From Streptomyces celluloflavus (GTDB lineage: Bacteria > Actinomycetota > Actinomycetes > Streptomycetales > Streptomycetaceae), in NCBI GenBank assembly GCA_000720995.1, contig JOEL01000013.1, forward strand, positions 186,001 to 250,000: DNA of 64,000 nt, written 5' to 3'. How positions within the stretch are numbered: position 1 is the stretch's first letter; each line of letters begins with the position of its first letter. The notes beneath the pieces were generated by a model, which made no database searches, had not been told where the DNA came from, and saw nothing but the letters and a program-made list of their open reading frames with translations. Position numbers and translations under genes: made by a program. Shown piece after piece: positions 1-11,864 of this stretch.

Positions 1-455
1 CCGGTTGAATTCTGAGGTGGATCCCATGCGCAAGTCCTCGCCTTCTTCAGGACTCAGGCGGTGTACCGGAGCCACCCCGGCACCGCGGGTCAGATGAAGC
101 TGAGTTGTACGGGATGTGCACCGGGCGTGCTAGAGATATGCGGGGAAATCTTCGGCTTCCCCACAGATCCCCCCGGATCCACGGCCGCGTTTCACCGGCC
201 GTTCGGACGCCGACAGGTATAGTCCACTTCCGGCCGACTGGGCAAGATCGAATGCAGGGTTCCACAGCAGTCTTTCCCTAGTTGAGACCTCCCCGACATG
301 CGGCGGTCCGGCCGCGCCGGAGCCGCCGGACCGTGCCGAGCGCCACCCGGTCCGCAGAAGGCGGAATCCCTGCCCCCGCGCACGTCACGGATCCCACCGG
401 AACCCTTGACACCAAAGCCCGCACCCCCTCTTACTTATGTCTGCATTTACACAAC

Positions 456-469
456 TGACAACGATGTCA
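456..469. promoter_or_regulatory. Inverted repeat ahead of the GH92 gene
   Basis: The arms TGACA and TGTCA are separated by four bases and sit about 20 bp ahead of the GTG start of the mannosidase gene. A TTGACA hexamer at 406-411 could be a -35 element, but no well-spaced -10 is visible. It could be an operator for sugar-responsive control; this rests on position and symmetry only. Nothing else is recognised in the first 489 bases. Confidence 0.3.
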
Positions 470-489
470 ATACCGTTGAGAGGGCTCGC

Positions 490-3400
490 GTGCGGCTCAG
501 ACACCGGCACACCCGACACCGGATCCGTCCCCTGCGGGGGATCGCCCGCCCCGCCGCCCTCGCGGCGGCCACCCTGCTCGTCCTCACCGCGCACGTCCCG
601 GCCCAGGCCGCGCCGTCCGCACCCTCCAAGGGGTCACCGCGGTTCAGCTCCTCCTTCGAGGCCGGCGATCCGCGGCCCGACTGGACCGACACCGTCGAGC
701 GCGGCCCCGACGGAAAACCGCGGGCCGCCGGCGTCACCCCGCAGACCGGGCCCGCGGCGCCCTCCATGACCACCAGGACCGACACCGGCCCCGCCGACTC
801 CCCCACCGCCAAGGCGCACGCGGGCTTCAGCGGCACCCATGCGCTGCGCTACGCCGGCACCCACACCGCGGCGGGCCACGGCTACGCGTACAACAAGATC
901 TTCGAGGTCAACACCCCGGTCACCGCGGCCACTTCACTGTCGTACAAGATTTTCCCCGAGATGGCCACGGCGGACGCCGCCTACCCGGCGACCCATGTGG
1001 CACTCGACCTGGCCTTCACCGACGGCACCTACCTCAGCCAGCTGCGCGCCGTCGACCAGCACGGCGCCCCGCTGACGCCGCAGGGCCAGGCCGCCTCCAA
1101 GACGCTCTACGCCAACCAGTGGAACAACAAGGAGTCGCGGATCGGCGCGGTCGCGGCCGGCAAGACCATCGCCCGCGTCCTGGTCGGCTACGACGCGCCC
1201 GCGGCGCCGAAGACCGCGCCGGCCTTCCGCGGCTGGATCGACGACGTCACCATCGGCCCCAAGGCGCCGGACAAGCCGCTCGCGCACCTCTCCGACTACG
1301 CCGTCACCAACCGCGGCACGCTCTCCAGCGGCAGCTTCTCGCGCGGCAACACCTTCCCCGCCACCGCCGTCCCCCATGGCTTCAACTTCTGGACGCCGGT
1401 GACCAACGCGGGCTCCGACTGGCTCTACGCGTACGCCAAGGACAACAACGCCGACAACCTGCCCACCCTCCAGGCGTTCAGCGCGAGCCATGAGCCGAGC
1501 CCCTGGATGGGCGACCGGCAGACGTTCCAGGTGATGCCGTCCGCCGCGGCCGGCACCCCCGACGCCTCGCGCACCGCCCGCGCGCTGCCCTTCCACCACG
1601 CCAACGAGACCGCACGCCCGCACTACTACGGCGTGACGTTCGACAACGGCCTCCGGACGGAGATCACCCCGACCGACCACGCCGCGATGATGCGCTTCAC
1701 CTTCCCCGGCGCCGACGCGAACCTGATCTTCGACAATGTCAACAACAAGGGCGGGCTGACCCTCGACACCGAGCGCGGGATCGTCACCGGCTTCTCGGAC
1801 GTCAAGAGCGGCCTGTCGGCCGGCGCCTCCCGGCTGTTCGTCTACGGCGTCTTCGACGCGCCGGTCACCAAGGGCGGCCGGCTCGACGGCGGCGGGGGCA
1901 AGGACGTCACCGGCTATCTGCGCTTCGCGCCGGGCGCCGGCCACACCGTGACGATGCGCATCGCCACCTCGCTGATCGGCGTGGACCAGGCGAAGGCCAA
2001 CCTGGCCCGCGAGATCCCCGCGGGCGCGTCGTTCGACAGCGTCAAGAAGCGTGCGCAGGCGCAGTGGGACGGCATCCTGGGCCGCATCGAGGTGACGGGC
2101 GCCGACCGCGACCGGCTGACCACCCTCTACTCGAATCTCTACCGCCTCTACCTCTACCCCAACTCGGGTTCGGAGCAGGTGGGTTCGCGCGTCCGCTACG
2201 CCAGCCCGTTCGCACCGCGGACCGGTCCGGACACCCCGACGCGCACCGGTGCGAAGATCGTCGACGGTGAGGTGTACGTCAACAACGGCTTCTGGGACAC
2301 CTATCGCACCACCTGGCCGGCCTATTCGCTGCTCACCCCGAAGCAGGCCGGGAAAATGGTCGACGGTTTCGTCCAGCAGTACAAGGACGGCGGCTGGATA
2401 TCCCGTTGGTCCTCCCCCGGCTACGCGGACCTGATGACCGGTACGAGTTCCGATGTGGCCTTCGCCGACGCCTATGCGAAGGGCGTGAAATTCGACGCCG
2501 CGGCGGCCTATGAGGCGGCCGTCAAGAACGCCACCGTCGCCCCGCCGAACCCCGGCGTCGGCCGCAAGGGCATGAACACCTCGCCGTTCCTCGGCTATAC
2601 GAGCACCGATACCCACGAGGGCACCTCCTGGGCGCTGGAGGGCTATCTCAACGACTTCGGTATCTCCCGTATGGGCAAGGCCCTCTACGAGAAGACCAAG
2701 AACCCCCGCTACAAAGAGGAGTCGGACTATTTCCTGGGCCGCGCCCAGAACTACGTCAAACTCTTCGACAACAAGGTCGGCTTCTTCCAGGGCAAGGACG
2801 CGAAGGGCAACTGGCGTCTGTCGCCGGACGCGTTCGATCCCCGGGTCTGGGGCAACGACTACACCGAGACCAACGCCTGGACCTACGCCTTCACCGCACC
2901 TCAGGACACCCGCGGGCTGGCCAACCTCTACGGCGGCCGGGCCGGTCTGGCCAAGAAGCTGGACGCGTACTTCGCCACCCCGGAGACCGCGTCCAAGGAA
3001 TTCGCCGGCTCCTACGGCGACGTCATCCACGAAATGACCGAGGCCCGCGACGTCCGCATGGGCATGTACGGACACAGCAACCAGCCCGCGCACCACATCG
3101 CCTACACCTACGACGCGGCCGGGCAGCCCTGGAAGACCCAGGAAAAGGTCCGCGAGGTCATGTCCCGGCTCTACCTCGGCAGTGAGATCGGCCAGGGATA
3201 TCCGGGCGACGAGGACAACGGCGAGATGTCCGCCTGGTACATCTTCAGCTCCCTCGGTTTCTACCCCCTGGTGATGGGCTCCCCCGAATACGCCGTGGGC
3301 TCCCCGCTGTTCACCAAGGCCACCGTCCATCTGGAGAACGGCCGCGATCTGGTCGTCAAGGCCCCCCGCAACAGCGACCGCAACATCTACGTCCAGAGCC

Positions 3401-3909
3401 TCCGCGTCAACGGCAAGCCCTGGAATTCCACCGCCCTCCCCCACGATCTGCTCGCCCGGGGCGGCACCCTGGAATTCGCCATGGGCGACCGGCCCTCCGC
3501 CTGGGGCACCGGCAAGAACGCCGCCCCCTCCTCCCTCACCCAGGACGACAGGATCCCCACCCCGCCGGCCGATGTGACCGACCCCGCCGCCGGTCCGCTC
3601 TTCGACAACACCTCCGACACCTCGGCGCCGTTCACCACGGCCCCCGTCGACCTGAAGCAGCCGACCAGGGTCACCTCCTACACCCTGACCTCGGCGGACC
3701 ACACCGCCGCGCCGACGGGCTGGGTCCTGGAGGGCTCCAAGGACGGCCGACAGTGGCAGAAACTGGACCGGCGCTCCGGTGAACGCTTCCCGTGGGACAA
3801 GCAGACCCGGGTGTTCTCCCTCGCGCACCCCGACACCTACCGGCACTACCGGCTGGTGAACGACGGCGGGAGCGCCTCCCTCGCCCAGATCGAGCTGCTC
3901 GCGCGGTAG
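490..3909 (+). CDS. Secreted GH92 family alpha-mannosidase
   Basis: Exported exo-alpha-mannosidase of glycoside hydrolase family 92, probably trimming mannose from mannans or glycans outside the cell. The GTG at 490 is chosen because AGAGGG lies just upstream and an Arg-rich plus hydrophobic signal peptide (about residues 1-38, ending AQA) follows at once; a longer reading from 298 has no such signal. The protein is 1139 aa. An N-terminal beta-sandwich region is followed by the GH92 catalytic part with the family blocks NNGFWDTYRTTWP (about residue 597) and GYPGDEDNGEMSAWY (about 903), which carries the acidic residues. A C-terminal region (about 1035-1139) resembles a discoidin-like carbohydrate-binding domain. 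It is a single gene convergent with acnA. Function within the family is inferred; some GH92 members differ in linkage preference. Confidence 0.92.
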   Translation: MRLRHRHTRHRIRPLRGIARPAALAAATLLVLTAHVPAQAAPSAPSKGSPRFSSSFEAGDPRPDWTDTVERGPDGKPRAAGVTPQTGPAAPSMTTRTDTGPADSPTAKAHAGFSGTHALRYAGTHTAAGHGYAYNKIFEVNTPVTAATSLSYKIFPEMATADAAYPATHVALDLAFTDGTYLSQLRAVDQHGAPLTPQGQAASKTLYANQWNNKESRIGAVAAGKTIARVLVGYDAPAAPKTAPAFRGWIDDVTIGPKAPDKPLAHLSDYAVTNRGTLSSGSFSRGNTFPATAVPHGFNFWTPVTNAGSDWLYAYAKDNNADNLPTLQAFSASHEPSPWMGDRQTFQVMPSAAAGTPDASRTARALPFHHANETARPHYYGVTFDNGLRTEITPTDHAAMMRFTFPGADANLIFDNVNNKGGLTLDTERGIVTGFSDVKSGLSAGASRLFVYGVFDAPVTKGGRLDGGGGKDVTGYLRFAPGAGHTVTMRIATSLIGVDQAKANLAREIPAGASFDSVKKRAQAQWDGILGRIEVTGADRDRLTTLYSNLYRLYLYPNSGSEQVGSRVRYASPFAPRTGPDTPTRTGAKIVDGEVYVNNGFWDTYRTTWPAYSLLTPKQAGKMVDGFVQQYKDGGWISRWSSPGYADLMTGTSSDVAFADAYAKGVKFDAAAAYEAAVKNATVAPPNPGVGRKGMNTSPFLGYTSTDTHEGTSWALEGYLNDFGISRMGKALYEKTKNPRYKEESDYFLGRAQNYVKLFDNKVGFFQGKDAKGNWRLSPDAFDPRVWGNDYTETNAWTYAFTAPQDTRGLANLYGGRAGLAKKLDAYFATPETASKEFAGSYGDVIHEMTEARDVRMGMYGHSNQPAHHIAYTYDAAGQPWKTQEKVREVMSRLYLGSEIGQGYPGDEDNGEMSAWYIFSSLGFYPLVMGSPEYAVGSPLFTKATVHLENGRDLVVKAPRNSDRNIYVQSLRVNGKPWNSTALPHDLLARGGTLEFAMGDRPSAWGTGKNAAPSSLTQDDRIPTPPADVTDPAAGPLFDNTSDTSAPFTTAPVDLKQPTRVTSYTLTSADHTAAPTGWVLEGSKDGRQWQKLDRRSGERFPWDKQTRVFSLAHPDTYRHYRLVNDGGSASLAQIELLAR

Positions 3910-4119
3910 CCGGACGCCTGCCGCCACAGCTCCGGAACGACGCCTGCGGGCCGCATCACCTCATGGGGAGATGCGGCCCGTACGCATGGCGCGGGCGCGC
4001 CGCCTCCCGGGGGAGCGCGGGAGGGGTGACGACTCGGCCGGGTGCGCTGGTCGGGGCACCGGATACCCCACGTCGACGTCCGGACATCCGTCCGGCCGTC
4101 CGGCCCGCCCGCGCATGCG

Positions 4120-4155
4120 GAAGGGCCGCACCCCCGGGAGAGGGTGCGGCCCTTC
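4120..4155. terminator. Bidirectional terminator between GH92 gene and acnA
   Basis: A perfect 14-bp inverted repeat (arms 4120-4133 and 4142-4155, 8-base loop) lies between two convergent genes. The stem is very GC-rich with no clear U tract, as is common in Streptomyces. Confidence 0.85.
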
Positions 4156-4192
4156 GTGCCTCCGCCGCCGCGTGCCGGGCGGCCGGCGCGGC

Positions 4193-6988
<2,796 letters not shown>

Positions 6989-6989
6989 C

Positions 6990-7020
6990 TAAGGTAAACC
7001 TTAGTTAGGTATGCCTTACT
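6990..7020. promoter_or_regulatory. Iron-box-like repeats upstream of acnA
   Basis: TAAGGTAAACCTTA (6990-7003) is a palindrome with 6-bp arms, followed directly by TTAGGTATGCCTTA (7005-7018), a second TWAGGnnnnCCTWA half-site pair. Both resemble the TTAGG/CCTAA boxes of DmdR/IdeR iron repressors. They lie 70-100 bp upstream of the acnA start. Iron control of an Fe-S enzyme would make sense but is an inference. Confidence 0.45.
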
Positions 7021-7050
7021 GGCGCGGCAGCGGTACGCCTCTCGGCAGAT

Positions 7051-7066
7051 ATCTCGATGTCGAGAT
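7051..7066. promoter_or_regulatory. Palindrome ATCTCGA-TG-TCGAGAT upstream of acnA
   Basis: A perfect 7-bp inverted repeat with a 2-bp centre. MarR-family regulators such as TamR bind palindromes of this general kind near Streptomyces citrate-cycle genes including aconitase; the match is from memory and unaligned. A related 16-mer with the same ATCTC...GAGAT ends occurs before the murA-like gene at 18071-18086. Confidence 0.5.
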
Positions 7067-7185
7067 AACTCTAGTACATCGCCGCGCCGGGGTCATGCGC
7101 CGGAGGCGGTTGTCCGCTCGCAGCGACGGCGGAGCGGCGTGATCGACGCCTGGTGACCGCCGGGCCTTCCCGCCACGGGCCGAGT

Positions 7186-7272
7186 GATCGTGTGCGGCTC
7201 AGAGATCGTGTACGGCTCAGGGGTCGTGTGCGGCTCACGGATCGTGTGCGGCTCACGGATCGTGTGCGGTTT
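7186..7272. repeat. 18-bp tandem repeat, about 4.7 copies
   Basis: The unit GATCGTGTGCGGCTCACG recurs with 0-3 changes starting at 7186, 7204, 7222, 7240 and 7258. It lies in the acnA/methyltransferase intergenic region, 25 bp before the methyltransferase start. The unit length is a multiple of three, but the repeated peptide it would encode has no visible start signal. It may be replication slippage or clustered protein-binding sites. Confidence 0.85.
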
Positions 7273-7296
7273 GCCGTCCGGGGACATGATGAGGAA

Positions 7297-8076
7297 ATGG
7301 ACCAGGGAGACCGAACACTTCTCAGCTCGTCATTCGGCGCGGCGGCGGTCGCCTACGCCGAACACCGTCCGGACTACGCGCGGACCGCGGTGCGCTGGGC
7401 GCTCAAGTCCGCGCCCGGCCTGCGCGTACTCGACCTGGGCGCCGGAACCGGCAAGCTCACGGCCGCGCTGGTCGCGCTGGGCGCGGATGTCGTCGCGGTC
7501 GAACCCGATCCGGCGATGCTGACCGAGCTGCGCCGCGCGCTGCCGGCTGTCCGCGCCCTGCCGGGCAGCGCCGAGGCGATTCCGCTGCCGGACGGTGCCG
7601 TCGATGCCGTGCTGGCCGGCAATGCCCTGCACTGGTTCGACATGGCCGTCGCGGGACCCGAGATGGCCAGGGTCCTCGCACCGGGCGGCGTCCTGGCCGG
7701 CCTGTGGAACGTCATGGACGACGGGGTGGAGTGGGTCGCCGGGCTCGCGCGGGTCAGCGGGAGCGCGGCCATCGGCCCACGCGACACGCCCACCGGCTGG
7801 CGCGCCGAGGCGGCCGGCATGCACCTTCCCGGGACGGGCACGGCCGCCCTGTTCGGCGCACCGGAACAGGCCGAGTTCCCGCACGGGCAGCGTCGCACCG
7901 CCGACTCCCTCGTCGCGACCCTCACCACGAGGGCGGGGATGCTGGTCATGCCGGAACCGGAACGAGAGGCCACGCTGGACCGGATCCGCGCCTACCTCGC
8001 GAGCCGACCGGAGACCGCCGACGCCGAGTTCACCCTTCCGATGCAGACCTGCGTGCTGCGCGCCCGGAGGTCGTGA
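7297..8076 (+). CDS. Class I SAM-dependent methyltransferase
   Basis: A 259-aa methyltransferase_11-type protein. Motif I is LDLGAGTGKLTAAL (about residues 46-59), followed by the acidic residue in VAVEPDP that binds the SAM ribose and by the post-II motif VLAPGGVLAGLWN. The ATG at 7297 is preceded by GAGG at close spacing; the in-frame upstream stretch is only the tandem repeat. It is divergent from acnA. Trans-aconitate methyltransferase would be an attractive partner for aconitase, but the fold alone does not identify the substrate and I do not claim it. Confidence 0.8.
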   Translation: MDQGDRTLLSSSFGAAAVAYAEHRPDYARTAVRWALKSAPGLRVLDLGAGTGKLTAALVALGADVVAVEPDPAMLTELRRALPAVRALPGSAEAIPLPDGAVDAVLAGNALHWFDMAVAGPEMARVLAPGGVLAGLWNVMDDGVEWVAGLARVSGSAAIGPRDTPTGWRAEAAGMHLPGTGTAALFGAPEQAEFPHGQRRTADSLVATLTTRAGMLVMPEPEREATLDRIRAYLASRPETADAEFTLPMQTCVLRARRS

Positions 8077-8494
8077 AGGCCGGCGGCCGGCGCCCGTTCA
8101 CCTAGCGCGGAGCCGCCGCGCCGGGGTGCCGGGTGGCCGCGCCGGGGGTGCCGGGTGGCTGCACCGGCTGGGACGGTTCCCGCGGGACCGTACGTCGAGC
8201 TGCCATTCGTTGCCGTCGTACATTGCCGTCATACGCCGCTGCCGCACGCGGGCATCCGTGGCGTCCTCTTCGGGACTGCGTGACGGCCCGGTTCAAGGTC
8301 GGACCCAGGCGTCTCCGCCGGTCCCCCCTTACTGAAGGTGCGCTTCGAAGGCTTCCCGGATCGCCGGAAGCATGCCGCGGTGGCGGTCCACGGCACTGGC
8401 GATTTTCAGCGGTTTCCTCGTGCCGCCCCGCTGCGCTACTTTCGCCTGCTAGGTGCTCCATATCGGATTGCACCGACACAAAGGGGTGGAAAGT
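8077..8494. other. Intergenic stretch, no intact gene
   Basis: It contains a GC-rich imperfect duplication (CGCCGGGGTGCCGGGTGGC, twice, near 8116-8158). On the minus strand, ending about 8333, a 30-codon reading ends in a plausible helix (MLPAIREAFEAHLQ) and could be the last scrap of a lost gene. Nothing firmer is seen. Confidence 0.4.
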
Positions 8495-8842
8495 ATGCGC
8501 AAGATTGCGTTATCCGCCGCAGGTCTGTCCCTCGCCGTGGGGCTCGGACTCGCCACGGCGCCCAGCGCCGGTGCGGCGACGCCCTGCCCGTCCGGAGCAG
8601 TCTGCATCCGTGAGACGAACGGCAGCATCCTGAACCAGAACACCTTCTACAGCTACGGCGCCCACAACCTGTCGAACGTCACCGGCGACCGGGTGATGGT
8701 CAACAACCAGACCGGCGGCGCGGGCTTCCAGTTCTGCTATGGGTACAACGGCGGTGGTGGCTGCTCCGTCGTGATGCGTGGTGTGGGCGAGTACCTGCCG
8801 TACAACATGACGCCGATCAACTCCGTGGTCCTCGTGCGGTAA
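8495..8842 (+). CDS. Small secreted cysteine-containing protein
   Basis: A 115-aa exported protein. The signal peptide MRKIALSAAGLSLAVGLGLA ends near APSAGA-ATP (about residue 31). The mature part has four cysteines (CPSGAVC, QFCYG, GCSV), enough for two disulfides, and a Gly/Asn-rich beta pattern reminiscent of peptidase-inhibitor I36 or crystallin-like Streptomyces exoproteins. GGTGGA lies ahead of the ATG. A strong hairpin terminator follows. Family membership is a weak impression; the function is unknown. Confidence 0.8.
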   Translation: MRKIALSAAGLSLAVGLGLATAPSAGAATPCPSGAVCIRETNGSILNQNTFYSYGAHNLSNVTGDRVMVNNQTGGAGFQFCYGYNGGGGCSVVMRGVGEYLPYNMTPINSVVLVR

Positions 8843-8888
8843 TCAGCACCTGCACCGGGGCCGACCGGCTCTCCTCCGGCGCCGAAGG

Positions 8889-8929
8889 CAGCGCCCTGTC
8901 ACCGGCAAGCAGCCGGTGACAGGGCGCTG
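8889..8929. terminator. Strong hairpin terminator
   Basis: A perfect 17-bp inverted repeat (8889-8905 and 8913-8929) with a 7-base loop, between the small secreted protein gene and the convergent esterase gene. Confidence 0.9.
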
Positions 8930-9062
8930 TTGCGTGCCCGGCCCTCGGCGTCACCGCCGGGATACGACCGGACACGGGAGTGGACGGCCCCGCTGCCGCC
9001 GGCCCGGTCGGCCGGGGCGGCCCGGTCCGGTGATCGGCGGACGTCCGGCGCGCGCCGGGGCG

Positions 9063-10403
9063 CTACAGCTTGCCCGCCTCGCGGACGCTGTGGAGGTGGA
9101 CCAGGACGTCGAAGGCTTTGCCGATGGCGAGCTCGGGCGTCTTCTCGTTCGGGTACTGCGTGCCGACGTCGTGTGTCGGGCGCGCGCTGTCCAGCCAACT
9201 GCGGGCGGCGGCGGGGGCCTTGCGCAGGTCGGCGTAGTAGTCGCGGTAACGGACCTGGTCGAGCGTGTACTCGTTCATGCCCGGACCGGCCGGATCGACG
9301 GTGAACTTCTTCCACTCGCCGCCGATCGGCTCGTCCTTGGAGAGGAAGGAACCCTGGTCGAAGGTGGTGCCTATGGCGAGGTAGTCCGCGCCCAGGGTGT
9401 CGCGGAGGAACGAGCCCTGTGTCTTCGGGTACATCTCGGGGTCGGCGGCCACGTAGCCGGCGTGGCCGTTGTGGGCCGACAGCAGGATCCTGCCGCCGGT
9501 GCGCCGCTGCCACCATGCCGTGGTCTCGGCCATCACCTGGTCGCGGTAGCGCTCCATGTCGTTCAACGACTTCTTGTCGTCCATGTTGACGGCCAAGAAG
9601 GTGTAGGTCTGCGCGATGTTGCGGGCGTTCTGAAGAACGAGCTCGAAGTCCCCGCCGCCCCCGGACCCCTGCCGTTGTACGAGTTCCACTACTTGCTGCG
9701 CCTTGGCCGCTTTCTGCTGTCGCTCGGCGAGCGGCAGCTTCAGGTAGGCGAAGACGTCGTCGAGCGGGCGCAGGCCGGTGAGGAGCTCGTTCAGGCGCGG
9801 CAGGGATTCCGGACGGTTCTGCCGGACGTAGTCGGTGACGCTGTCGAAGACCCGCCCGTCGATGCTGGGCGCGCCGATGTCGTCGCCCAGGAAGTGGACC
9901 GGGCGGTCGGGGTGCCTGCGGTTGTGGTCGCGCATCCACTGGACGAGGGTCACGAACTCCTCGCGGTCCCAGGGAGATCCGGCCATCACCTCGTGCACGA
10001 CCTTCCGCGCGTCGCCACCCTCGCCGCGCTGGAGGTAGTCGTCGATCCGCAGCCCCGCCGACCAGCTCACCTCCAGGGTGAACGTGGTGAATCCCTTCTG
10101 CTCGACGAGGTAGCGGAAGAGCCGGTCCTTCAGGGCGAAGAACTCGTGCGAACCGTGCGTGGCCTCGCCCACGCCGACCACCTTGGCGTTGCCGACCATC
10201 GTCCCCAGGGCGCGCAGATCGGCCGTACCGGTGCCCGGCTCCGTCGACCGCAGCGGATGCGCGATCCGGTCCAGCGCGCGGACGGGGGCCGACGCGACGG
10301 CCGACGCGGACGCCGCCGGTGCGGCGTACGCGGCCGCCGCGGGGGCCAGCGTCGCGGCCAAGGCCACCGCCACCGCCGCGAGCCGCTTCCCATTGCCGAT
10401 CAT
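9063..10403 (-). CDS. Secreted erythromycin-esterase-family protein
   Basis: A 446-aa protein with a Sec signal peptide (residues 1 to about 27, ending AYA-AP). The erythromycin esterase family (PF05139) is recognised from VGVGEATHGSHEFF (about residues 75-90), LEVSWSAGLRIDDY, and HNGHAGYVA (about 305), which carry the conserved Glu/His residues. GGAG precedes the ATG. Members hydrolyse macrolide lactones or act on unknown esters; being exported and in a producer genus, it need not be a resistance enzyme. It is transcribed alone, downstream of and in the same direction as the MFS gene, with about 130 bp between. Confidence 0.85.
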   Translation of the reverse strand: MIGNGKRLAAVAVALAATLAPAAAAYAAPAASASAVASAPVRALDRIAHPLRSTEPGTGTADLRALGTMVGNAKVVGVGEATHGSHEFFALKDRLFRYLVEQKGFTTFTLEVSWSAGLRIDDYLQRGEGGDARKVVHEVMAGSPWDREEFVTLVQWMRDHNRRHPDRPVHFLGDDIGAPSIDGRVFDSVTDYVRQNRPESLPRLNELLTGLRPLDDVFAYLKLPLAERQQKAAKAQQVVELVQRQGSGGGGDFELVLQNARNIAQTYTFLAVNMDDKKSLNDMERYRDQVMAETTAWWQRRTGGRILLSAHNGHAGYVAADPEMYPKTQGSFLRDTLGADYLAIGTTFDQGSFLSKDEPIGGEWKKFTVDPAGPGMNEYTLDQVRYRDYYADLRKAPAAARSWLDSARPTHDVGTQYPNEKTPELAIGKAFDVLVHLHSVREAGKL

Positions 10404-10534
10404 GTGTGATCACTCCTCAACGTGCCTGGTAACAAGTGCTGCTGAGAAGATCTTCACGCGTACGACGTCCCCGGCACGATGGGGTCGGCCGCACACTTTC
10501 CCGGGGGATAACCCCCATGACCTGGGTTTCCGGG

Positions 10535-11818
10535 TCAGGTGCCGTGGGCCCCCGGAGGACGCACCCGCCGCCTCCCCCGGAGCCGCACCGCCGTGGCGAC
10601 GGCGGCAAGGGTGATGATCGCGATTCCCGAGGCGGCCAGTACATACCGGGGCCCCATGGCGGCGGTGAGGGGGCCGCCGAGACCGGTGCCCACCGGTGCG
10701 GCGGTGAGCAGGGCGGCGCCCCGGGCGGCCAGGACCGTGGTCAGCCAAGCCGCCGGAGTGCGGTCCTGGAACAGGGTGAAGGACAGTGCCGTGAAAGGTC
10801 CGTAGATCACGCCGCCCAGTGCGAAGCACGTGACGGAGACGGGTACCGGCGCAGCCAGGCCGAACGGTACGAGCGTCAGGCCCCAGCCGGCGACGATGCA
10901 CAGGGTGACCGGCCACAGGGGGAGCTTGCGCAGCGCACCGGCGGCCAGGGCGCCGAGGACGGCGCCCACCCCGAAGACCGTCCAGTACAGCCCGAGGAGG
11001 CTCGCCTGCGCGTGCAGGTCAGCGGTGACATACAGCGGGAGCGCGACCTCCACCGGACCGTAGAGGAAGTTGAAGAACCAGGTCAGTACGAGGATCCCGA
11101 GAAGCTCGGGCTGTCCGCGCAGGAAGTGCAGACCGGCCGCCGATCGGCCGGTGTCGACCGGCGCGGCCGTCCCCACCGCCTTGGCCGCGCCGCCCAGCCG
11201 GCCGACCTGGACGGCGAGGACGGCGAAGGACATCGCGTCGAGGCCGATGATCCAGGCCGGGCTGACGGCCGTCGCCAGAAATCCGGCGAGTGCGGGGCCG
11301 ACGATGACGGACGCCGAGGTGGTGGAGCTGACCAGCGCGTTCGCGGCCAGCCGCTGTTCCTGGGGCAGTACCTCGGCGAGCAGGGAGTACTTTCCCGCGC
11401 TCCCCCAGGCATGCAGTACCGACGAACCGGCCAGCAGGACGACGTACAGAACGGGGTGCAGCACCCCCGCCGCCCAGGCCAGCGGCACACCGCCGAGCAG
11501 TACCGCGCGGAGCCAGCTGTCCGCGGCCATCAGCCGCCGGCCGGGGAGGCGGCGCAGCCAACGGCCGAAGACCAGCGCCCCGGCAGCCCCCGGAAGGGCG
11601 TACGCGGCAACCGCGGCACCGACGACCAGGGTGGACCGGCCGGGAGACGCGATCAGAACGGCCAGCCATGCCACGGCGACCACGCTCATCCCGTCACCGA
11701 GGTCGGAGGCCGCCAGGGCCGGCAGAAGCCGCCGGAACTCGGCGTGGGCGAACAGCGGCCGATACGTGCGCGGCAGCAGGCGAGTTGTCCGTGGCCGGGT
11801 TGTCGGTGGGTGAGTCAC
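10535..11818 (-). CDS. MFS exporter next to a SoxR-like regulator
   Basis: A 427-aa major facilitator (MFS_3-type drug exporter) with about 12 hydrophobic segments and a motif-A-like FGRWLRRLPGRRLM after TM2. The longest frame begins with a TTG at 11839, but that codon lies inside a SoxR-box-like operator, so the GTG at 11818 is preferred; with a -10 near 11825-11830 the message would be nearly leaderless. It is divergent from the SoxR-like gene, suggesting induction by redox-active compounds. The substrate is unknown. Confidence 0.82.
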   Translation of the reverse strand: MTHPPTTRPRTTRLLPRTYRPLFAHAEFRRLLPALAASDLGDGMSVVAVAWLAVLIASPGRSTLVVGAAVAAYALPGAAGALVFGRWLRRLPGRRLMAADSWLRAVLLGGVPLAWAAGVLHPVLYVVLLAGSSVLHAWGSAGKYSLLAEVLPQEQRLAANALVSSTTSASVIVGPALAGFLATAVSPAWIIGLDAMSFAVLAVQVGRLGGAAKAVGTAAPVDTGRSAAGLHFLRGQPELLGILVLTWFFNFLYGPVEVALPLYVTADLHAQASLLGLYWTVFGVGAVLGALAAGALRKLPLWPVTLCIVAGWGLTLVPFGLAAPVPVSVTCFALGGVIYGPFTALSFTLFQDRTPAAWLTTVLAARGAALLTAAPVGTGLGGPLTAAMGPRYVLAASGIAIITLAAVATAVRLRGRRRVRPPGAHGT

Positions 11819-11835
11819 CCGGTCAGACTCAGGGT

Positions 11836-11849
11836 TCAAGTGCGCTTGA
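11836..11849. promoter_or_regulatory. SoxR-box-like operator TCAAG-TGCG-CTTGA
   Basis: A perfect 5-bp inverted repeat with a 4-bp centre, the same geometry as the E. coli soxS operator core (TCAAG, four bases, CTTGA). TTGACG at 11855-11850 (minus strand) fits a -35, so the operator would lie in the -35/-10 spacer of the MFS promoter, as MerR-family activators need. A separate palindrome CTTGACGTCAAG overlaps it at 11845-11856. Confidence 0.65.
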
Positions 11850-11864
11850 CGTCAAGGGGGATCG

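Noticed and set aside
7186-7272. CRISPR-like array
   Set aside because: Units are contiguous 18-mers with no spacers and no cas genes nearby.
7297-8076. Naming the methyltransferase trans-aconitate methyltransferase because it faces acnA
   Set aside because: Only generic SAM motifs are visible; location alone does not set the substrate.
9063-10403. Calling the erythromycin-esterase-family gene a macrolide resistance gene
   Set aside because: Family membership alone is not enough and the protein is exported; substrate unknown.
11819-11839. TTG start for the MFS exporter at 11839
   Set aside because: It lies inside the SoxR-box-like operator, upstream of the likely transcription start.
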